Positions 35,697 to 47,797 of a DNA stretch of 64,000 nucleotides are shown one piece after another; the first letter of the stretch is position 1; the number at the start of each line of letters is the position of its first letter. The notes under the pieces are model-generated. The model searched no databases and was not told the origin of the DNA. It saw nothing but the letters and a program-made list of their open reading frames with translations. The stretch is from Nemophila menziesii. Taxonomy: Eukaryota > Streptophyta > Magnoliopsida > Boraginales > Hydrophyllaceae. Position numbers and translations under genes: made by a program. Where the stretch lies: assembly GCA_029959085.1 (NCBI GenBank), contig JARWIR010000003.1, positions 24,815,505-24,879,504 on the forward strand. The letters run 5' to 3'.

Positions 35697-35805
35697 AGAC
35701 CTCCTAAATATAAAGACTAGAACTTTCTTTGTAATTTAGATAATTGATGATAGATTTCACAAGTCGTAGGTAGAGACAAATAACACATGGAAGCACTTAT
35801 GAGGA
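35697..35805. repeat. Third, partial copy of duplicated-segment sequence
   Basis: The ~109 bp here match copy A at about 8231-8332 and copy B at about 50293-50392: ATATAAAGAC, TTGTAATTTAGATAATTGATG, AGACAAATAACACATGGAAGCA. Similarity is lower than between A and B. Confidence 0.6.
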
Positions 35806-36053
35806 AAATACAAATTAAGGCATGAAATCCACAAATTTTATATTTTAAGTCCAAGTTACAAAAAGGTATTTTGTAAGGCACTTTTCCAATTTTCTGGTTG
35901 GATTTTTGACTTTTTTACCCTTGTTCGTCATGGGTACGGACCCATCCCTATTTTACTTCAATCTTTTTTTATCGATGGGCACGGACCCAACCATTTTCAG
36001 ATATTATACCCGTAATGGGTATAGACCCGCGTCGATTTATCACAAAAATAGGT

Positions 36054-37859
36054 TGTACTGGTGTCTCCTAGTGTGTTCTAAATAAACACACCTAAAAAGG
36101 CAAGACACGTACCGCAAGTGTACGGGTCGTCCAAGTAATATCCGGTAAACGGGATTTCGAAATCAGGGACGGATTAGGTATGATTAAAGTGTTATGCAAT
36201 AAATGGAAATAGTTGCTTGAATGAAAATTGAAAGTAAAGAAAAAGATTTTTATTTTGTTTTTGATTAAGGGACTAAAGTGCAATTAAAGTAAATATTAAA
36301 CTAAAATTAAAACTAATGCAAGAAAGTAAATATGAAGAGACTAAAAGATGAGAGAGTAGTACTTGAGTCACGCTAGGTTTCACCAAAATAAACTTAATTG
36401 ATGCTTCTTCTAAGGGACAAATTAGTAACTAGTAATAGTCTGGATTCTAGATTCTCCTAACCTCCGTCAGGGTGGACTTAGAAGCTATTCTCAGGTGTTA
36501 CAAACCCCGCCAGGGCGATCATAATCCACCTTCGAATGTCAGGTTCTCTACCCAATTGGCTATAAGATTAACTAAGTCCGTCAGGATCAATAATTTCTAT
36601 CTTATGTTTATTACCTATGTCAGTAATTAAACCCCCCGTCAAGATGATCACTTCCCCACCAAAGTGAATAGCCTAATTACTCAAACCTATGTCTAATTGG
36701 CCAAATTAAATATAGTGAAATTAACTTACGATAACAAACAATACTAAATTACTCAATTTGAATTAAATTATAAAAATCCCAAATCAGAAAGCATTAATTA
36801 AATAAATTAAGGTTCAACCCTTACAGCGATTCTCAAGCACTTAAGAAATTTAGCTCATAACGGAAAATAAAACTAAAACAAATAAATTAAAAGACATAAT
36901 GTTTTACAGAAAGAAAATAAATAAACCTAATTAAGAGGTTGGGGTTGGCTTTGAATCGGAGATATAGACAGTCTCCAGCTCTCAGCTTTCTTCCTTCCTG
37001 CTTGCTCTGACTTGTATCCTTAAGCCTCTTTGATAATTATATGAAGTGTGTGTAAAAGAGGAGGTTAAGGGGTGTATTTATAGGTGTTAGAAACCCCTAG
37101 GTCGAATTTACTTGGAGTGGAAGACAAGTCAAGGACTCTTTAATTCGTCACCCTAAAATCTAGGAAAGGTAAGATTTTGCTGCTGATTTGATTTGGTCAT
37201 ATCTTTTTCAATACTTATCCGTTTGAGAAGTTCCAATATATGAAACTACTTGTCTTGGATTTTTATTGGTACAGACCATTCGTCCAGAATCCTAGCCAAT
37301 CTTTAGTTATGGAATTATCTTTAAAACGTGGCTGGAATTTCAGATTCATAAGGCAGCTTTATCTTTTCCTTCTTTGTATATATCCTTCCTGAATCTTCTT
37401 ATTTTCATGTAAATATATTTTCTTTTCCTTTTCTAACTCGACTTGGTCTCTAAGACATTACCATTTATCTTTTAAAGCTTCACATTAAATAAATAATTAA
37501 ACCGCATATGCTTAAAAAGAATAAATCAATAATTCAAGAAATAGAAATAGGAAAGTGCACTCTAAAAATAGAAACTCGAGTAAAAACATTTCTTAACATT
37601 CTAAAATACACTAAGACTTTATTCTCACTTCTCCACCTTGGATTGGTCTTTCATGAAATTCAAGAACCTATTTAACTTTGCATCAAAAATAGTCAAATTT
37701 ACGCACAAAAGCTCAGAAAATGCAAATAGTTAAATTCCAAGGGGAAAAAGTGTAATATGACAAATTATGCATAAAAGTCTAGCTAATAAGTCAATAATTC
37801 ACCTAAAATGATGTCTCCAGAGGGCTAATAATTAGAACAAATAGGGAGACATCATGTAC
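36054..37859. repeat. 5-bp target-site duplication of solo LTR
   Basis: TGTAC lies at 36054-36058 and 37855-37859, directly outside the LTR ends. Confidence 0.88.
36059..37854 (-). mobile_element. Athila-like solo LTR, 1796 bp
   Basis: In reverse complement it begins TGATGTCTCCCTATTTG and ends GAGACACCA, collinear with the LTR at 56533-58352. A perfect 5-bp duplication encloses it, and no PBS, internal sequence or second LTR is present. This is the product expected from recombination between the two LTRs of one element. A TATA-like box (complement of CTATAAATA) is near 37078. Confidence 0.9.
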
Positions 37860-39141
37860 CCATGTTCCATTCCAATCAACCTGCCCCACACAAGGGAATG
37901 ATATCCAACAACAAATGAAAAGAATTGCAAAACTTACTCGAACAAACAACAAAAATCTGGAACAACAAAAAGAATACACAACCATATTCATATGAACGGA
38001 AACATCAAAAAATCTCTGAACAGAACATCAATTCCAAAAATGATCGAAGTAGAACAACATAAAGAATGCACAACCATATTCATATGAACAAAAACATCAA
38101 AAAAATGTCTGAATAGAACATCAAATCCAAAAATGATCGAAGTAGAACAATATCTGAAGTACAACATCATCCTCAAACTCACCAACTTTAACAAAAAAAA
38201 AAACACTAGCCAAAATGTAAAAAAAAATCCAGAGTTAATCTTCAAAGGCTGTACCCACAGTGGTGAAACTGAATGGACTGGCCCCATGGTGTGGATGGTG
38301 AAATTGAATGTGCTGGCCCCATTGTGTGGATGGTGAAATTGATTGGGCTCGCCCCATGGTGTGGATGGTGAAGCCTCACGAGCCTGCTGATGAAGATGGA
38401 GGTTGTACCCACGATGTTGTTTCTCTTGGGCTGGACACATGGTGGGGTAGGGTTTTCAGATGGTGTTGGAAGCGGCGATGTCATACCTTCATTGTGGTGG
38501 TGCAGAGAGCGGCTTCGAGTTTGTTGGTGAAGATGGCCACGATGGGGTGCAGTCTTCAATGGTAGATATATCCGTTCAGTAGATCGTAGGGTGGCGAAGG
38601 GGGTGGGGGTGGGGGTGGGGGTGGGGTTGGTGTTAAGGGCTTCGGTTGCATGTGGATATGAGGGAGAGAAGGCATATGGACTTTGAGGGCGGCGGTTATG
38701 GACCACGGTGAGCCCATCACAGGAGAGTGTGATGTTGTTGATGGTGGTGGTGCAGGGGTTGAGGGGCCACGGGTTGGTTTGTTGTTGACGTAGATGGTAG
38801 GTGGTGACAGTGATGAGGATGGTGGATTTGGTAGGGAATGGTGTTGAGGATGGTGATTCTGGGTGGGGATGGTGTTGAGGTGATGGTGGTGGCGCGGGGG
38901 TTAAGGAGGTAGGGTGGGATGGGCGATGGTGGCGGGGATGGTTTGTAAGATAGAAACAGAGAAGGGAGAGAGAATTGGGTTTGGGTTGCGAGTGTATAAT
39001 GGGTTTTGGAGGTAGGTTTTGGGAGTTTATCAGTGAATCATAGAAAAGGGGAGGGTTATTTGGGTTTTTCACCCATATTAGGTTCATTCTAACTATTAGT
39101 TGGAATGTGGTCTAATAATATAAATCCAAAGTGTTATATGA
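37860..39141. other. Low-complexity G-rich region with short tandem repeats
   Basis: It contains a ~92-bp tandem repeat (about 37960-38150; ATTCATATGAAC occurs at 37986 and 38078), a ~40-bp tandem repeat with GGCCCCATGGTGTGGATGGT at about 38280-38370, and a (GGGGGT)n tract at about 38599-38626. A 281-codon minus frame (38242-39087) is rich in His, Pro, Thr and Ser and looks like a by-product of this composition; I do not call it a gene. The right edge is the CACTA insertion point. Confidence 0.6.
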
Positions 39142-39590
39142 CACTACTGGAATTCGATTGTTTACCGACGACACGTGTCGTCGGTAAACTCCGATAATTC
39201 GTCGCTAAACGTGATCAGCGACGACGAGTCGTCGCTAAGACGTCGTTCCTAGAAATTGGTCGGTAAATCAAGACTTACCGACGAATGAAGCACTATTCGT
39301 CGGTAATCTTACCGACGAATCGACGTCGTCGTTGATTGGTAAGATTACCGACGGCAAGCCTCGCCGGTAAAATGTAATTAGTTTTTCTTTTTTTTTCGTG
39401 GCCGATAATTGAATTTCTTTATTCTTTTTTTTATATTCAATTTGCCGACAACTATTACCGACGACAGGTTGTCGCTATTTTTTTTTGTTTTTTTTTTCAT
39501 TAAATCGGGATTAGATAATTATTTTTTTAACAATTAACGACGACATTCAAATGAAGAATGTCGTCGGCAATTCTTTTCTTTTTTTTTACA
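39142..39590. promoter_or_regulatory. CACTA left subterminal motif array
   Basis: Many copies of CGTCGGTAA, ACCGACGA and CGTCGCTAA lie in both orientations, often as head-to-head pairs such as CGACACGTGTCG at 39169-39182. In En/Spm, equivalent clustered motifs bind TNPA; the role here is inferred. The array thins to T-rich DNA after about 39480 with a last pair near 39540-39570. Confidence 0.75.
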
Positions 39591-39877
39591 AAAAATTTTA
39601 AAATTCAATTTTTTTTTAAAATTTTAAAATACAATTTATTTTGATTTTGTTTTAATTATTTTAGTTTTGTTTTGATTTGAGTTTTGTTTTTATTACAAAT
39701 ATAATACGAATAAAATTCAATAATTAATAGAAAAAATTGAATCACAATTAAAACCGTAAAAAAAGTCTTACATAAAGTCATAAGCAGTCAACAGAATTCA
39801 AACACACCAAACAAAAGTCTAAAAAAAACGAATCATAACCAACAAAAGTTTAAAAACCCCAATCAAAAGTCAAATTA

Positions 39878-41513
39878 TTACAAACCAACTAAAAAAAACC
39901 AACTCAAACTAAGCATCATCATCATCATTATTCTCTTCATCTCCTCGTTCCTCGGGACTCCTTCTCGGGGGGGGGGGGGGGGGGGGTGGGGGGGCTGGGG
40001 ATGGGCGACCGGGGCTAGTCCTTGAGCTATCCTCATACCATTTAACGTATCGAAGAGCGTGTCCATTAAGCTCGGAGGCTGACTCGACTGGCTCGAAGAA
40101 GCAGTGGGCCTGGTCGATGTGGAGGATGGATCTGGTATAGGATCAAGACCTTGAGTCACTCGAAGCTCGTTCATGCCTGCGAACATCGCCTTCAGTAGAT
40201 CTTCGCTCGCAGCATCGGCTTTTGTTTGTTTCCGTGATCTCTTCCGGACCGGTCCGATGGTAGGCACCCAATGTCTTGACTTCGGTGGGGCCATGACCTC
40301 CATAATGGTCTCTAAAATCGCATCCATCTGCTCCTCCGTAGTAATCTCGGTGCCCTCGGCTGCAGCCTCCACTACCTTCTTCTGCATCTTCCCCCGTAAA
40401 ACAGCCTGTAATTAGATTTAATTTAAAAATAAATTAGATTAATATCAAAGTAAAGTTAAAAATAAAAATTTTAAGTAATGAAAAAAAAACTTACACTAGC
40501 TTTTTCTAATCGCTCGTCCCGATAGCTGTCACTAGCCGAATCGTATGCAAGATGATCGAAGTAGCCGTTCAATGGAGGAAGCTCCATCTCCTCTTGGGTC
40601 TCTTCGTCCGTGAAAATCATCGGCTCCTTCGTCACGGTCTTAAGCGTCCCCTATACAATTTTCAATACCAAATATTAAATAACTAAAAATAAATAAATTA
40701 TTAAAATACTAAATTATATTTTTATTAAATGTAATTATACCTCCATAATAACCTCCCTAGTCTGGGATAGGTTCCGAGACCCAGCCCTACTCGAACTAGT
40801 CTGCTGCTCCCGGTTTTTCCGATTAATCTCCGCCTGGGCCTACAAATAATAAACAAAAGAGTTATAAATCTAATATTATAATGAAAAATAGATGTAATAA
40901 ATAATTTTTTTTGTTACCTTAGCATTCTCATCGTCCCAATTCTTCTTGGCAATAGCCCAATACTCGGGTTTAACATCCGGGGGATCGAGACCGTTGTTGT
41001 AGTAGTCCGATTTCAAGTCGGATTTCCATCTCCGATAGCAGGCCGAGGACATACTGTTCAGCTTATCCGAAATGTCCTCCCAGTCATCTCTTCTCCTCCA
41101 CCCATCCAGGTCAAAAAATTCTTGAAGACGTCTGTAAATACCCCCTATCCGACCTTCGGGCACCTCTATCCATTGTTTGTACATGGGGGGTACAAACTCT
41201 CGAACCGCGTGCCCGATCACCTGACCCACGTGTTTATAGTGTGGGCCCACTATATTCCACGTCTTGTCGATGACGGAGAATTCGATCGGTATGGGCCACT
41301 CAACTCTTTTTAGCGTCTCTTGGGCGGTTCGTATAGAGGTGGTGCTTCGGGGTTTCCGAAGTCTTCTCTTCGGATTTCCTGTTACATTGAGTAAAATTTA
41401 TTAATTTTTTATTCAAAAATCTATATAATCAAATCAGTATTTTTACCTGAAGGTTGGTCGCAGTCTTGGAGTCCCCGATTAGGACCCCTCGGGGGAATCG
41501 CTTCCGAATCCAT
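39878..41513 (-). CDS. CACTA tnpA-like protein, five predicted exons
   Basis: Splice signals and continuous frame give five exons: 41513-41447, 41378-40918, 40839-40741, 40650-40495 and 40405-39878, together 1311 bp and 436 residues. All donors are GT and acceptors AG, and lengths sum to whole codons. Exon 2 holds the conserved part: WPIPIEF, VGPHYKHVGQVIGHAVREF and a Trp-rich W..ISDKLNSMSSACYRRWKSDL stretch, typical of Transposase_24/plant transposase family proteins beside TNP2. The C-terminus carries RKRSRKQTKAD, a serine run and a proline run encoded by a 20-base G tract. It probably binds the subterminal motifs. No lesion was seen. Confidence 0.78.
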
Positions 41514-41565
41514 CACCATCGTGACCACGTCCCATCACATCAGCCATCTACAATTTTAGAAATTA

Positions 41566-42110
41566 CTTATTAGTCCCTATATTTTAATTAATGACATATA
41601 AGTCCTTATATTTTTAATATATTTCTTATTAGTCCCTATATTTTAATTAATTACATATAAGTCCTTATATTTTTAATATATCTCTTATTAGTCCCTATAT
41701 TTTAATTAATTACATATAAGTCCTTATATTTTTAATATATTACAACTTACTCCCTATATTTAATTAATTACATATAAGTCCTTATATTTTTAATATATTA
41801 CAACTTAGTCCCTATATTTTTTAATTTTGCATTTTTGTCCATTTTCCAATTATTCCTAAAATATTTCATATATTGCAAAAAGGTCCCTATATTTCATTTT
41901 TTCCTTTTTTCATTAAATCTTTATATTTTTAATATATTGCAACTTAGTCCCTACATTTTTTAATTTTGCAACTTTGTCCTTTTTCCAATTATTCCTAGAA
42001 TACTTAATATATTGCAAAAAGGTCCCTAAATTTTTTAAATTTACATTTTGGTCCATTTTTCAATTACTCCTACAATTTTATTATATTGCAAAAAGGTCCC
42101 TAGATCACAT
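41566..42110. repeat. ~59-bp tandem repeat in the tnpA leader region
   Basis: AGTCCCTATATTTTAATTAA then AAGTCCTTATATTTTTAATA recurs with a ~59-bp period from 41566 for about four units, then decays into AGGTCCCTA- and TTTTTCAATTA-containing variants to about 42110. It lies upstream of the tnpA start codon, probably in the 5'UTR intron. Confidence 0.75.
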
Positions 42111-42639
42111 AACAAGTATTGTAATCTCTAAATATCATATCTAAATCATATCATACATATCAAAAATCACAAAAATCATATCAAAACCCTAGTTTTCTAA
42201 AAAAAATCATAAATTCATCATTTTGTTGTGTTTTTAATTCCAAAAATATACTAAACAACCTAAAATAACATCATCAAAATTCGGATTAAGCTATAAACAT
42301 CATTACAATCACAAAAAAAATCAATCCAAAAAAAAAAGCAAAATAAAATCGAAAATTGTTACCTGTTACGTGGATAATGTGTAGTTTTCATCCATGAATC
42401 CATGCCAGAAACAAGGAAACAAAAAACAAAACAAACAAAAAAGATATTAGAAATAGAAATTAAAAATTAAAAACTAGAAATTGAATGGTGTTTATGGAAG
42501 GATTAAGCTTACCTTGTTGTTGGATTTGTTGTTGGATTGCCTCGGAATAGCTTGGAATGGCAGGAAATGGCGTTTTTTTGGAGTAATTTTTGTGGAGGTT
42601 GAGTAAGAAATGAGCTCGGTCAGGTCATATAGGAAAAGA

Positions 42640-42930
42640 AATTACCGACGACAAGGCGTGTCGTCGGTAATCCCTAGTAATTCGTCGGTAATCGTGGACA
42701 CGTGGCCCACTCCGTACGCACGACGCTAGCGAATTAACGACGAGACTGGCATCGCTAATCCCAAAACCTCGTCGATAATTTTCATGGGCGGGAAACTTGA
42801 CCGCCCATGTTGACCAATGAAAATTTTGGGAACAATTAGCGACGACGAATGGTATGCGTTTCGTCGTTAAAAATTTACCGAGGACATTCAAACGATGAAT
42901 GTCGTCGTTAAACCCGTGAGCATCGTCGGT
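42640..42930. promoter_or_regulatory. Internal ACCGACGA/CGTCGGTA cluster upstream of tnpA
   Basis: Within ~290 bp there are about ten copies of the element's subterminal motif in both orientations (for example 42644-42672, 42862-42870, 42900-42930). The cluster lies just upstream of the presumed tnpA leader (42600-41514). No CACTA terminus is adjacent. Confidence 0.65.
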
Positions 42931-43056
42931 AATTTTTTTTAAAAAAAAATACTTTATTCTTTCTCTTTTATAAATTTTCTATGCTTCCCCTTTTATTTGT
43001 TTCTTTTTTTTCCATACAATATTTCTTCAATCTTATTCATTTATTCCTTGTTATTG

Positions 43057-44048
43057 TTTGGACTGTTTGGTCAACTATACCTGTCAAATGTTAGTGTTTG
43101 GACTGTTTGGTCAACTATACGAGTCAAATGTTAGTGTTTGGTGTGTTTGGTCAACTATACGAGTAAAATGTTAGTGTTTGGACTGTTTGGTCAACTATAC
43201 GAGTCAAATGTTAGTGTTTGGTGTGTTTGGTCAACTATACCAGTCAAATGTTAGTGTTTGGTGTGTTTGGTCAACTATACCAGTCAAATGTTAGTGTTTG
43301 GTGTGTTTGGTCAACTATACGAGTCAAATGTTAGTGTTTGGACTGTTTGGTCAACTATACGAGTCAAACTTGAGTCAAATGTTAGTGTTTGGTGTGTTTG
43401 GTCAACTATACGAGTCAAATGTTAGTGTTTGGACTGTTTGGTCAACTATACGAGTCAAATGTTAGTGTTTGGTGTGTTTGGTCAACTATACGAGTCAAAT
43501 GTTAGTGTTTGGATTGTTTGGTCAACTATACGAGTCAAATGTTAGTGTTTGGTGTGTTTGGTCAACTATACCAGTCAAATGTTAGTGTTTGGTGTGTTTG
43601 GTCAACTATACGAGTCAAATGTTAGTGTTTGGTGTGTTTGGTCAACTATACCAGTCAAATGTTAGTGTTTGGTGTGTTTGGTCAACTATACGAGTCAAAT
43701 GTTAGTGTTTGGTGTGTTTGGTCAACTATACCAGTCAAATGTTAGTGTTTGGTGTGTTTGGTCAACTATACGAGTCAAACTTGAGTCAAATGTTAGTGTT
43801 TGGTGTGTTTGGTCAACTATACCAGTCAAATGTTAGTGTTTGGTGTGTTTGGTCAACTATACGAGTCAAACTTGAGTCAAATGTTAGTGTTTGGTGTGTT
43901 TGGTCAACTATACCAGTCAAATGGTAGTGCTTGGTGTGTTTGGTCAACTATACCAGTCAAATGTTAGTGTTTGGTGTGTTTGGTCAACTATACGAGTCAA
44001 ATGTTAGTGTTTGGACTGTTTGGTCAACTATACGAGTCAAATGTTAGT
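43057..44048. repeat. 40-bp minisatellite, about 24 copies
   Basis: The unit contains TTTGGTCAACTATACGAGTC then AAATGTTAGTGTTTGG. Variants differ mainly at two sites (GACTGTTTGG or GTGTGTTTGG, and CGAGTC or CCAGTC). Three units carry an extra 11 bases, CTTGAGTCAAA (near 43367, 43777 and 43867). The array lies between the 3' end of the tnpD gene and the internal motif cluster, entirely inside the CACTA element. Confidence 0.95.
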
Positions 44049-44112
44049 TCAAATTCAAATACAAAACACCACAAATATGTGTAATAAATAAAAAAACAGA
44101 TAAACTTTTCAA

Positions 44113-47100
44113 CTAGTCAGTTTCATCTCCAATGTCAACTATAGGCTCACCATCACTATCAAACTCAGTAGGTTCTTCGTCTCCATATTCTTCCCACGTG
44201 TCATCCTCCAATTCCTCGTTCTCATCAGTAATCATTTCAAAAGGCATTTGAATACGAAAATGAGATGGGTCAATCTCGACCTCCTCCGTACTTGCCAAGT
44301 TCATCGGACCGGAATCAGTACCAGGGTTAACCAAAGGTATTGTTATTCTCCCGCTATCGGTAGCTAATGATTCCGAACCCCATAACTCGGGACTCCATCC
44401 ATGCCGATCGTTTATTTCCCAAACGGCCTTCCATTCTTTAGATGTTTTCTTTGCACGAATCTCGTCAATATAAAACACTTTCTTCGCTTGCGATGCTAGA
44501 ATGTATGGTTCGTTTGGCCAACCAACGCTTGCTGTGTTGATAAAGGTTACCCCGTGTCTAGTCCTTGATTCACTCTCCTTGTACCACTTGCAAACAAATA
44601 TAACAACCGAGCACCCTCCAGTGTACGTTAGCTCCAATATTTTCAATAATTCACCGTAATATGGTGACCCATCGTAAATGACACATACATCGTAATCTTG
44701 CGTCACTCTTTTTTCTCCTTTACTCTTTGTTATCCACTTTACATCGTTCAAAACACATGAATCGTACATATGCACCGCACCATAAGGCATGTTTGCCAAT
44801 GACACCATCTCAGGGGTAGCTAACGCATCACTACGGGATTCCATTCCATGAACCTGTCATAAAAAAACATGAGATACATTGAAAATAAATAGATATATTT
44901 AAACCTGCAAGGTCACATACCTTATCCAAAAACCAATCCTTAAACATTTGACGGTGCATATAATTTATTTCGTCAATCGTTCCCGAAAGTGTCGATCTGT
45001 GTTCACTATAATTGAAATGGTATATAAATATATCATTAAATATATAAATATATAAATATAAATATATATATATATAAATATAAATATATAAATATATATA
45101 TAAATATAAATATATAAATATATATATAAATATATAAATATATAAATATATAAATAGCAACGTTACTTACGTCCTAAATGTCTCGATTTCGTCGCAGTTA
45201 TTCAAAATATAAAAAATAACGTGCTCCTTATCTTTATACGCTAAAGCACCAGATACTTTCTTGCCAACTGGAGTACACTAGGAGTTGAAAACGGATAACT
45301 CTCTATGCACTGGCGGTGGTTCGTTGTATCTGTCTGGATCGTTGAACTTTGTTTTTTCTTCACTAAGGTACCTGGATATAAATATAAATATAAAATATAT
45401 AAATATAAATATATAAATACAAATAACAACGTTGAACTTTGTTTTTTCTTCACTAAAGGTACCTGGATATGAAATTCAACGTCTCTTCCGCCACGTAACC
45501 CTCGGCTATTGAACCCTCTGGTCTAGCGGGTTTCGAATATACTCTTTCAACTTTTTCAAATACCTTTCAAATGGGTACATCCACCGCATTTGAACCGGGC
45601 CCCCTAGCAATGCTTCATCGTACAAGTGTATCACCAAGTGGATCATTATGTCAAAAAATGTAGGAGGCAGGATCGTTTCAAGTTTGCACATTACTTCAGC
45701 CACTTTTGCCTTACCGGTTAACAACTTTTTCCTACTCAAATTCTTGCTACAAACAACTCTAAACACGTTCGCTAACTCAATTACCGCTTCGCTAATCGGC
45801 TTATCCTCTAAAAGACCGGGTAGACAACAAACAAAGAGATACTGCATCATAACGTGGCAATCATGCGATTTCATTCCAATAATATTTCCCGTATCAATGT
45901 GAACATTATTCCTCAAACTATACGCGAAACCATCTGGAAACCTTTGTGCTTGTAACCACTCAAGAAAAATCTTCCTCTTCTCCGCTGATAACGTATACTT
46001 TCCACGCTTTAGTATCGTCTTACCTTTTACGGATGAGAGCCACAACTACTTTCTAATTCCCAAATCCTTAAGATCCACTCGCGCCTTCACGTTATCTTTG
46101 TTTATTTTACCATCAATTCCTATAACCGTACCAAGCAAACTGTCGCACACATTCTTCTCGCAATGCATTACATCGATGTTATGTTTTAACAAATTTTCTG
46201 ACCAATACGGTAAACGATAAAAAATACTCTTTTTTTTCCAGTTGGACTCACGAGGACCTGTTTTTTTCGTCACCTTGCCACCAAAATCCTTGTGTTTACC
46301 GGGAAACACAATCGGAAGCCCATCAAGCTGTGTCTGAATACTAGCAGGACTATGTTTCCTCGGTGGGGCCCGTTTATCGATTTCCTGGTACGAAACCGTA
46401 TCATCTATGAGATTATGTTAGATAGGTAACCAACGTCTATGATCAAATTAAACAACCCCTTTCCTCACCTTCAACGAAGGAGTGGAATCCATGCATTCTG
46501 GGCAAGCCATGTAACCTTGACCCGACCATCCTGAAGCGTATGACCGAGCGGGGTAATCATTGGTCGTGGACAAAACACAAACCTTCATTAAAAACATTAG
46601 CTTCGTGTTGGCGTCATACGTATGGATACCTGTTTTCCACAACATGTCCAACTCGTCTATAACAGGGCGGAGAAAGACATCCATGTCTTTTCCGGGTGAG
46701 CGGGGACCCGGAATCAACAAACAAAGCTGAAATGTGGTCTCCTTCATGCATGTCCACAGTGGCAAGTTGTAGACGGTCAATATGACAGGCCACATACTGT
46801 AGGAGTTGTTCTGCATGGAGAACGGACAAAACCCATCGAGCCCCAGGCCCAAATATACATTCCGAGGTTCACTGGCAAACTCAGGATGTAGCGCTGCAAA
46901 TCTCTTCCAACTATCACCATCAACCGGATGACGCAACACATCTGGATCGGCACTTTTTCCGGTATGGTGCCATATCATTTCTTCAGCGGTTTGTTTCGAA
47001 GCGTATAGTCGCTGCAATCTCGAAGCAATCGGAAAGTAACGAAACTTCTTATGCGGTACTTTGTTACCCTTCTTCGGGTCATATCTTGATTCACCACATA

Positions 47101-47797
47101 CTGGACAGTTGTCGAGTTTTTCATTCTCCTTGTAAAAAATGGCACAATCATTCAAACAAACATCGATAGTAACATACCCCATACCCAAACTTTTAAGTTT
47201 CTTGTTGCATGCTTCATAAGAATCGGGCAAGTTGTGAGGTTTCGGTAAAACACGACCAACCAACTCTAACAACTCGGTAAATGATGTGTTACTCCACTTG
47301 TTCTTTACTTTTACGTGCATAAGCTTGGCAATGAAATTCAAGGAACTCATCGCTGTACAACCAAGATATAATTCTGTCTCCAATTCTTCGAACAATGAAT
47401 CAAAACTGTTTTGAGTAGGAAGATGTGCGTCTCTCATTTCAATATCTCCCGGATGACCACCAACATAGTAACTTTGTCTCACATCCTCATAAACACGATG
47501 CATCTCGATATCTATGTTTGGTACTTGAATTGTCTCGGGAATTACCACCTCGTTCTCGCCGTGTTTTGTCCAAACAAGATATGATTTGTTGAAACCGTGT
47601 TTTAGAAGATGGGCCCTAACTTTGTCGATGGGTTTTCGAGAGTAATTATTACACTTCGTACACGGACAAGACATGTAACCAGTGGTACAATCTTGATTTT
47701 TCTCTGCATATGCGATAAAACGAAAAACCCCAGATACATATTCTTTCGTATAATAATTAGTTGTATCGATCCAACTCTTATCCAAATCCAGATTCAT
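44113..47797 (-). pseudogene. CACTA tnpD-like transposase (TNP2), inactivated
   Basis: Exon 1 (47797 to 46469) encodes the transposase-associated N-terminal domain (SWIDTTNYYTKEYVSGVFRF, CPCTKCNN) and the start of Transposase_21 (CPVCGESRYDP, HPVDGDSWK, YLGLGLDGFCPF, DYPARSYASGWSGQG). A donor at 46468 and an acceptor at 46405 fit but leave exon 2 one base out of phase. Exon 2 has LPYWSENLLKHNIDVMHCEKNV and a TAG at 46043-46045, followed by the DUF4218 region (DCHVMMQYLFV) and a further frame change near 45530. After AT-rich introns, 44844-44113 encodes a DUF4216-type domain. TNP2 proteins cut the element ends; this copy should be inactive. Confidence 0.88.
45015..45160. repeat. AT-rich microsatellite in tnpD intron
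   Basis: A tract of TATAAATA/TATATAAATA units, with a shorter related tract at 45375-45425. The second tract is flanked by a duplicated ~35-bp exon edge (TTGAACTTTGTTTTTTCTTC near 45344 and 45434), showing a local tandem duplication of the intron-exon border. Confidence 0.75.

Noticed and set aside
36059..37854. A full LTR element in minus orientation
   Set aside because: No PBS, internal region or second LTR is found, and a perfect 5-bp duplication encloses a single LTR, so it is a solo LTR.
43709..43927. 72-codon ORF with repeated VCLVNYTSQML-like sequence
   Set aside because: It is simply the 40-bp minisatellite read in one frame; the unit length (40) rotates frames, and stops end it by chance.
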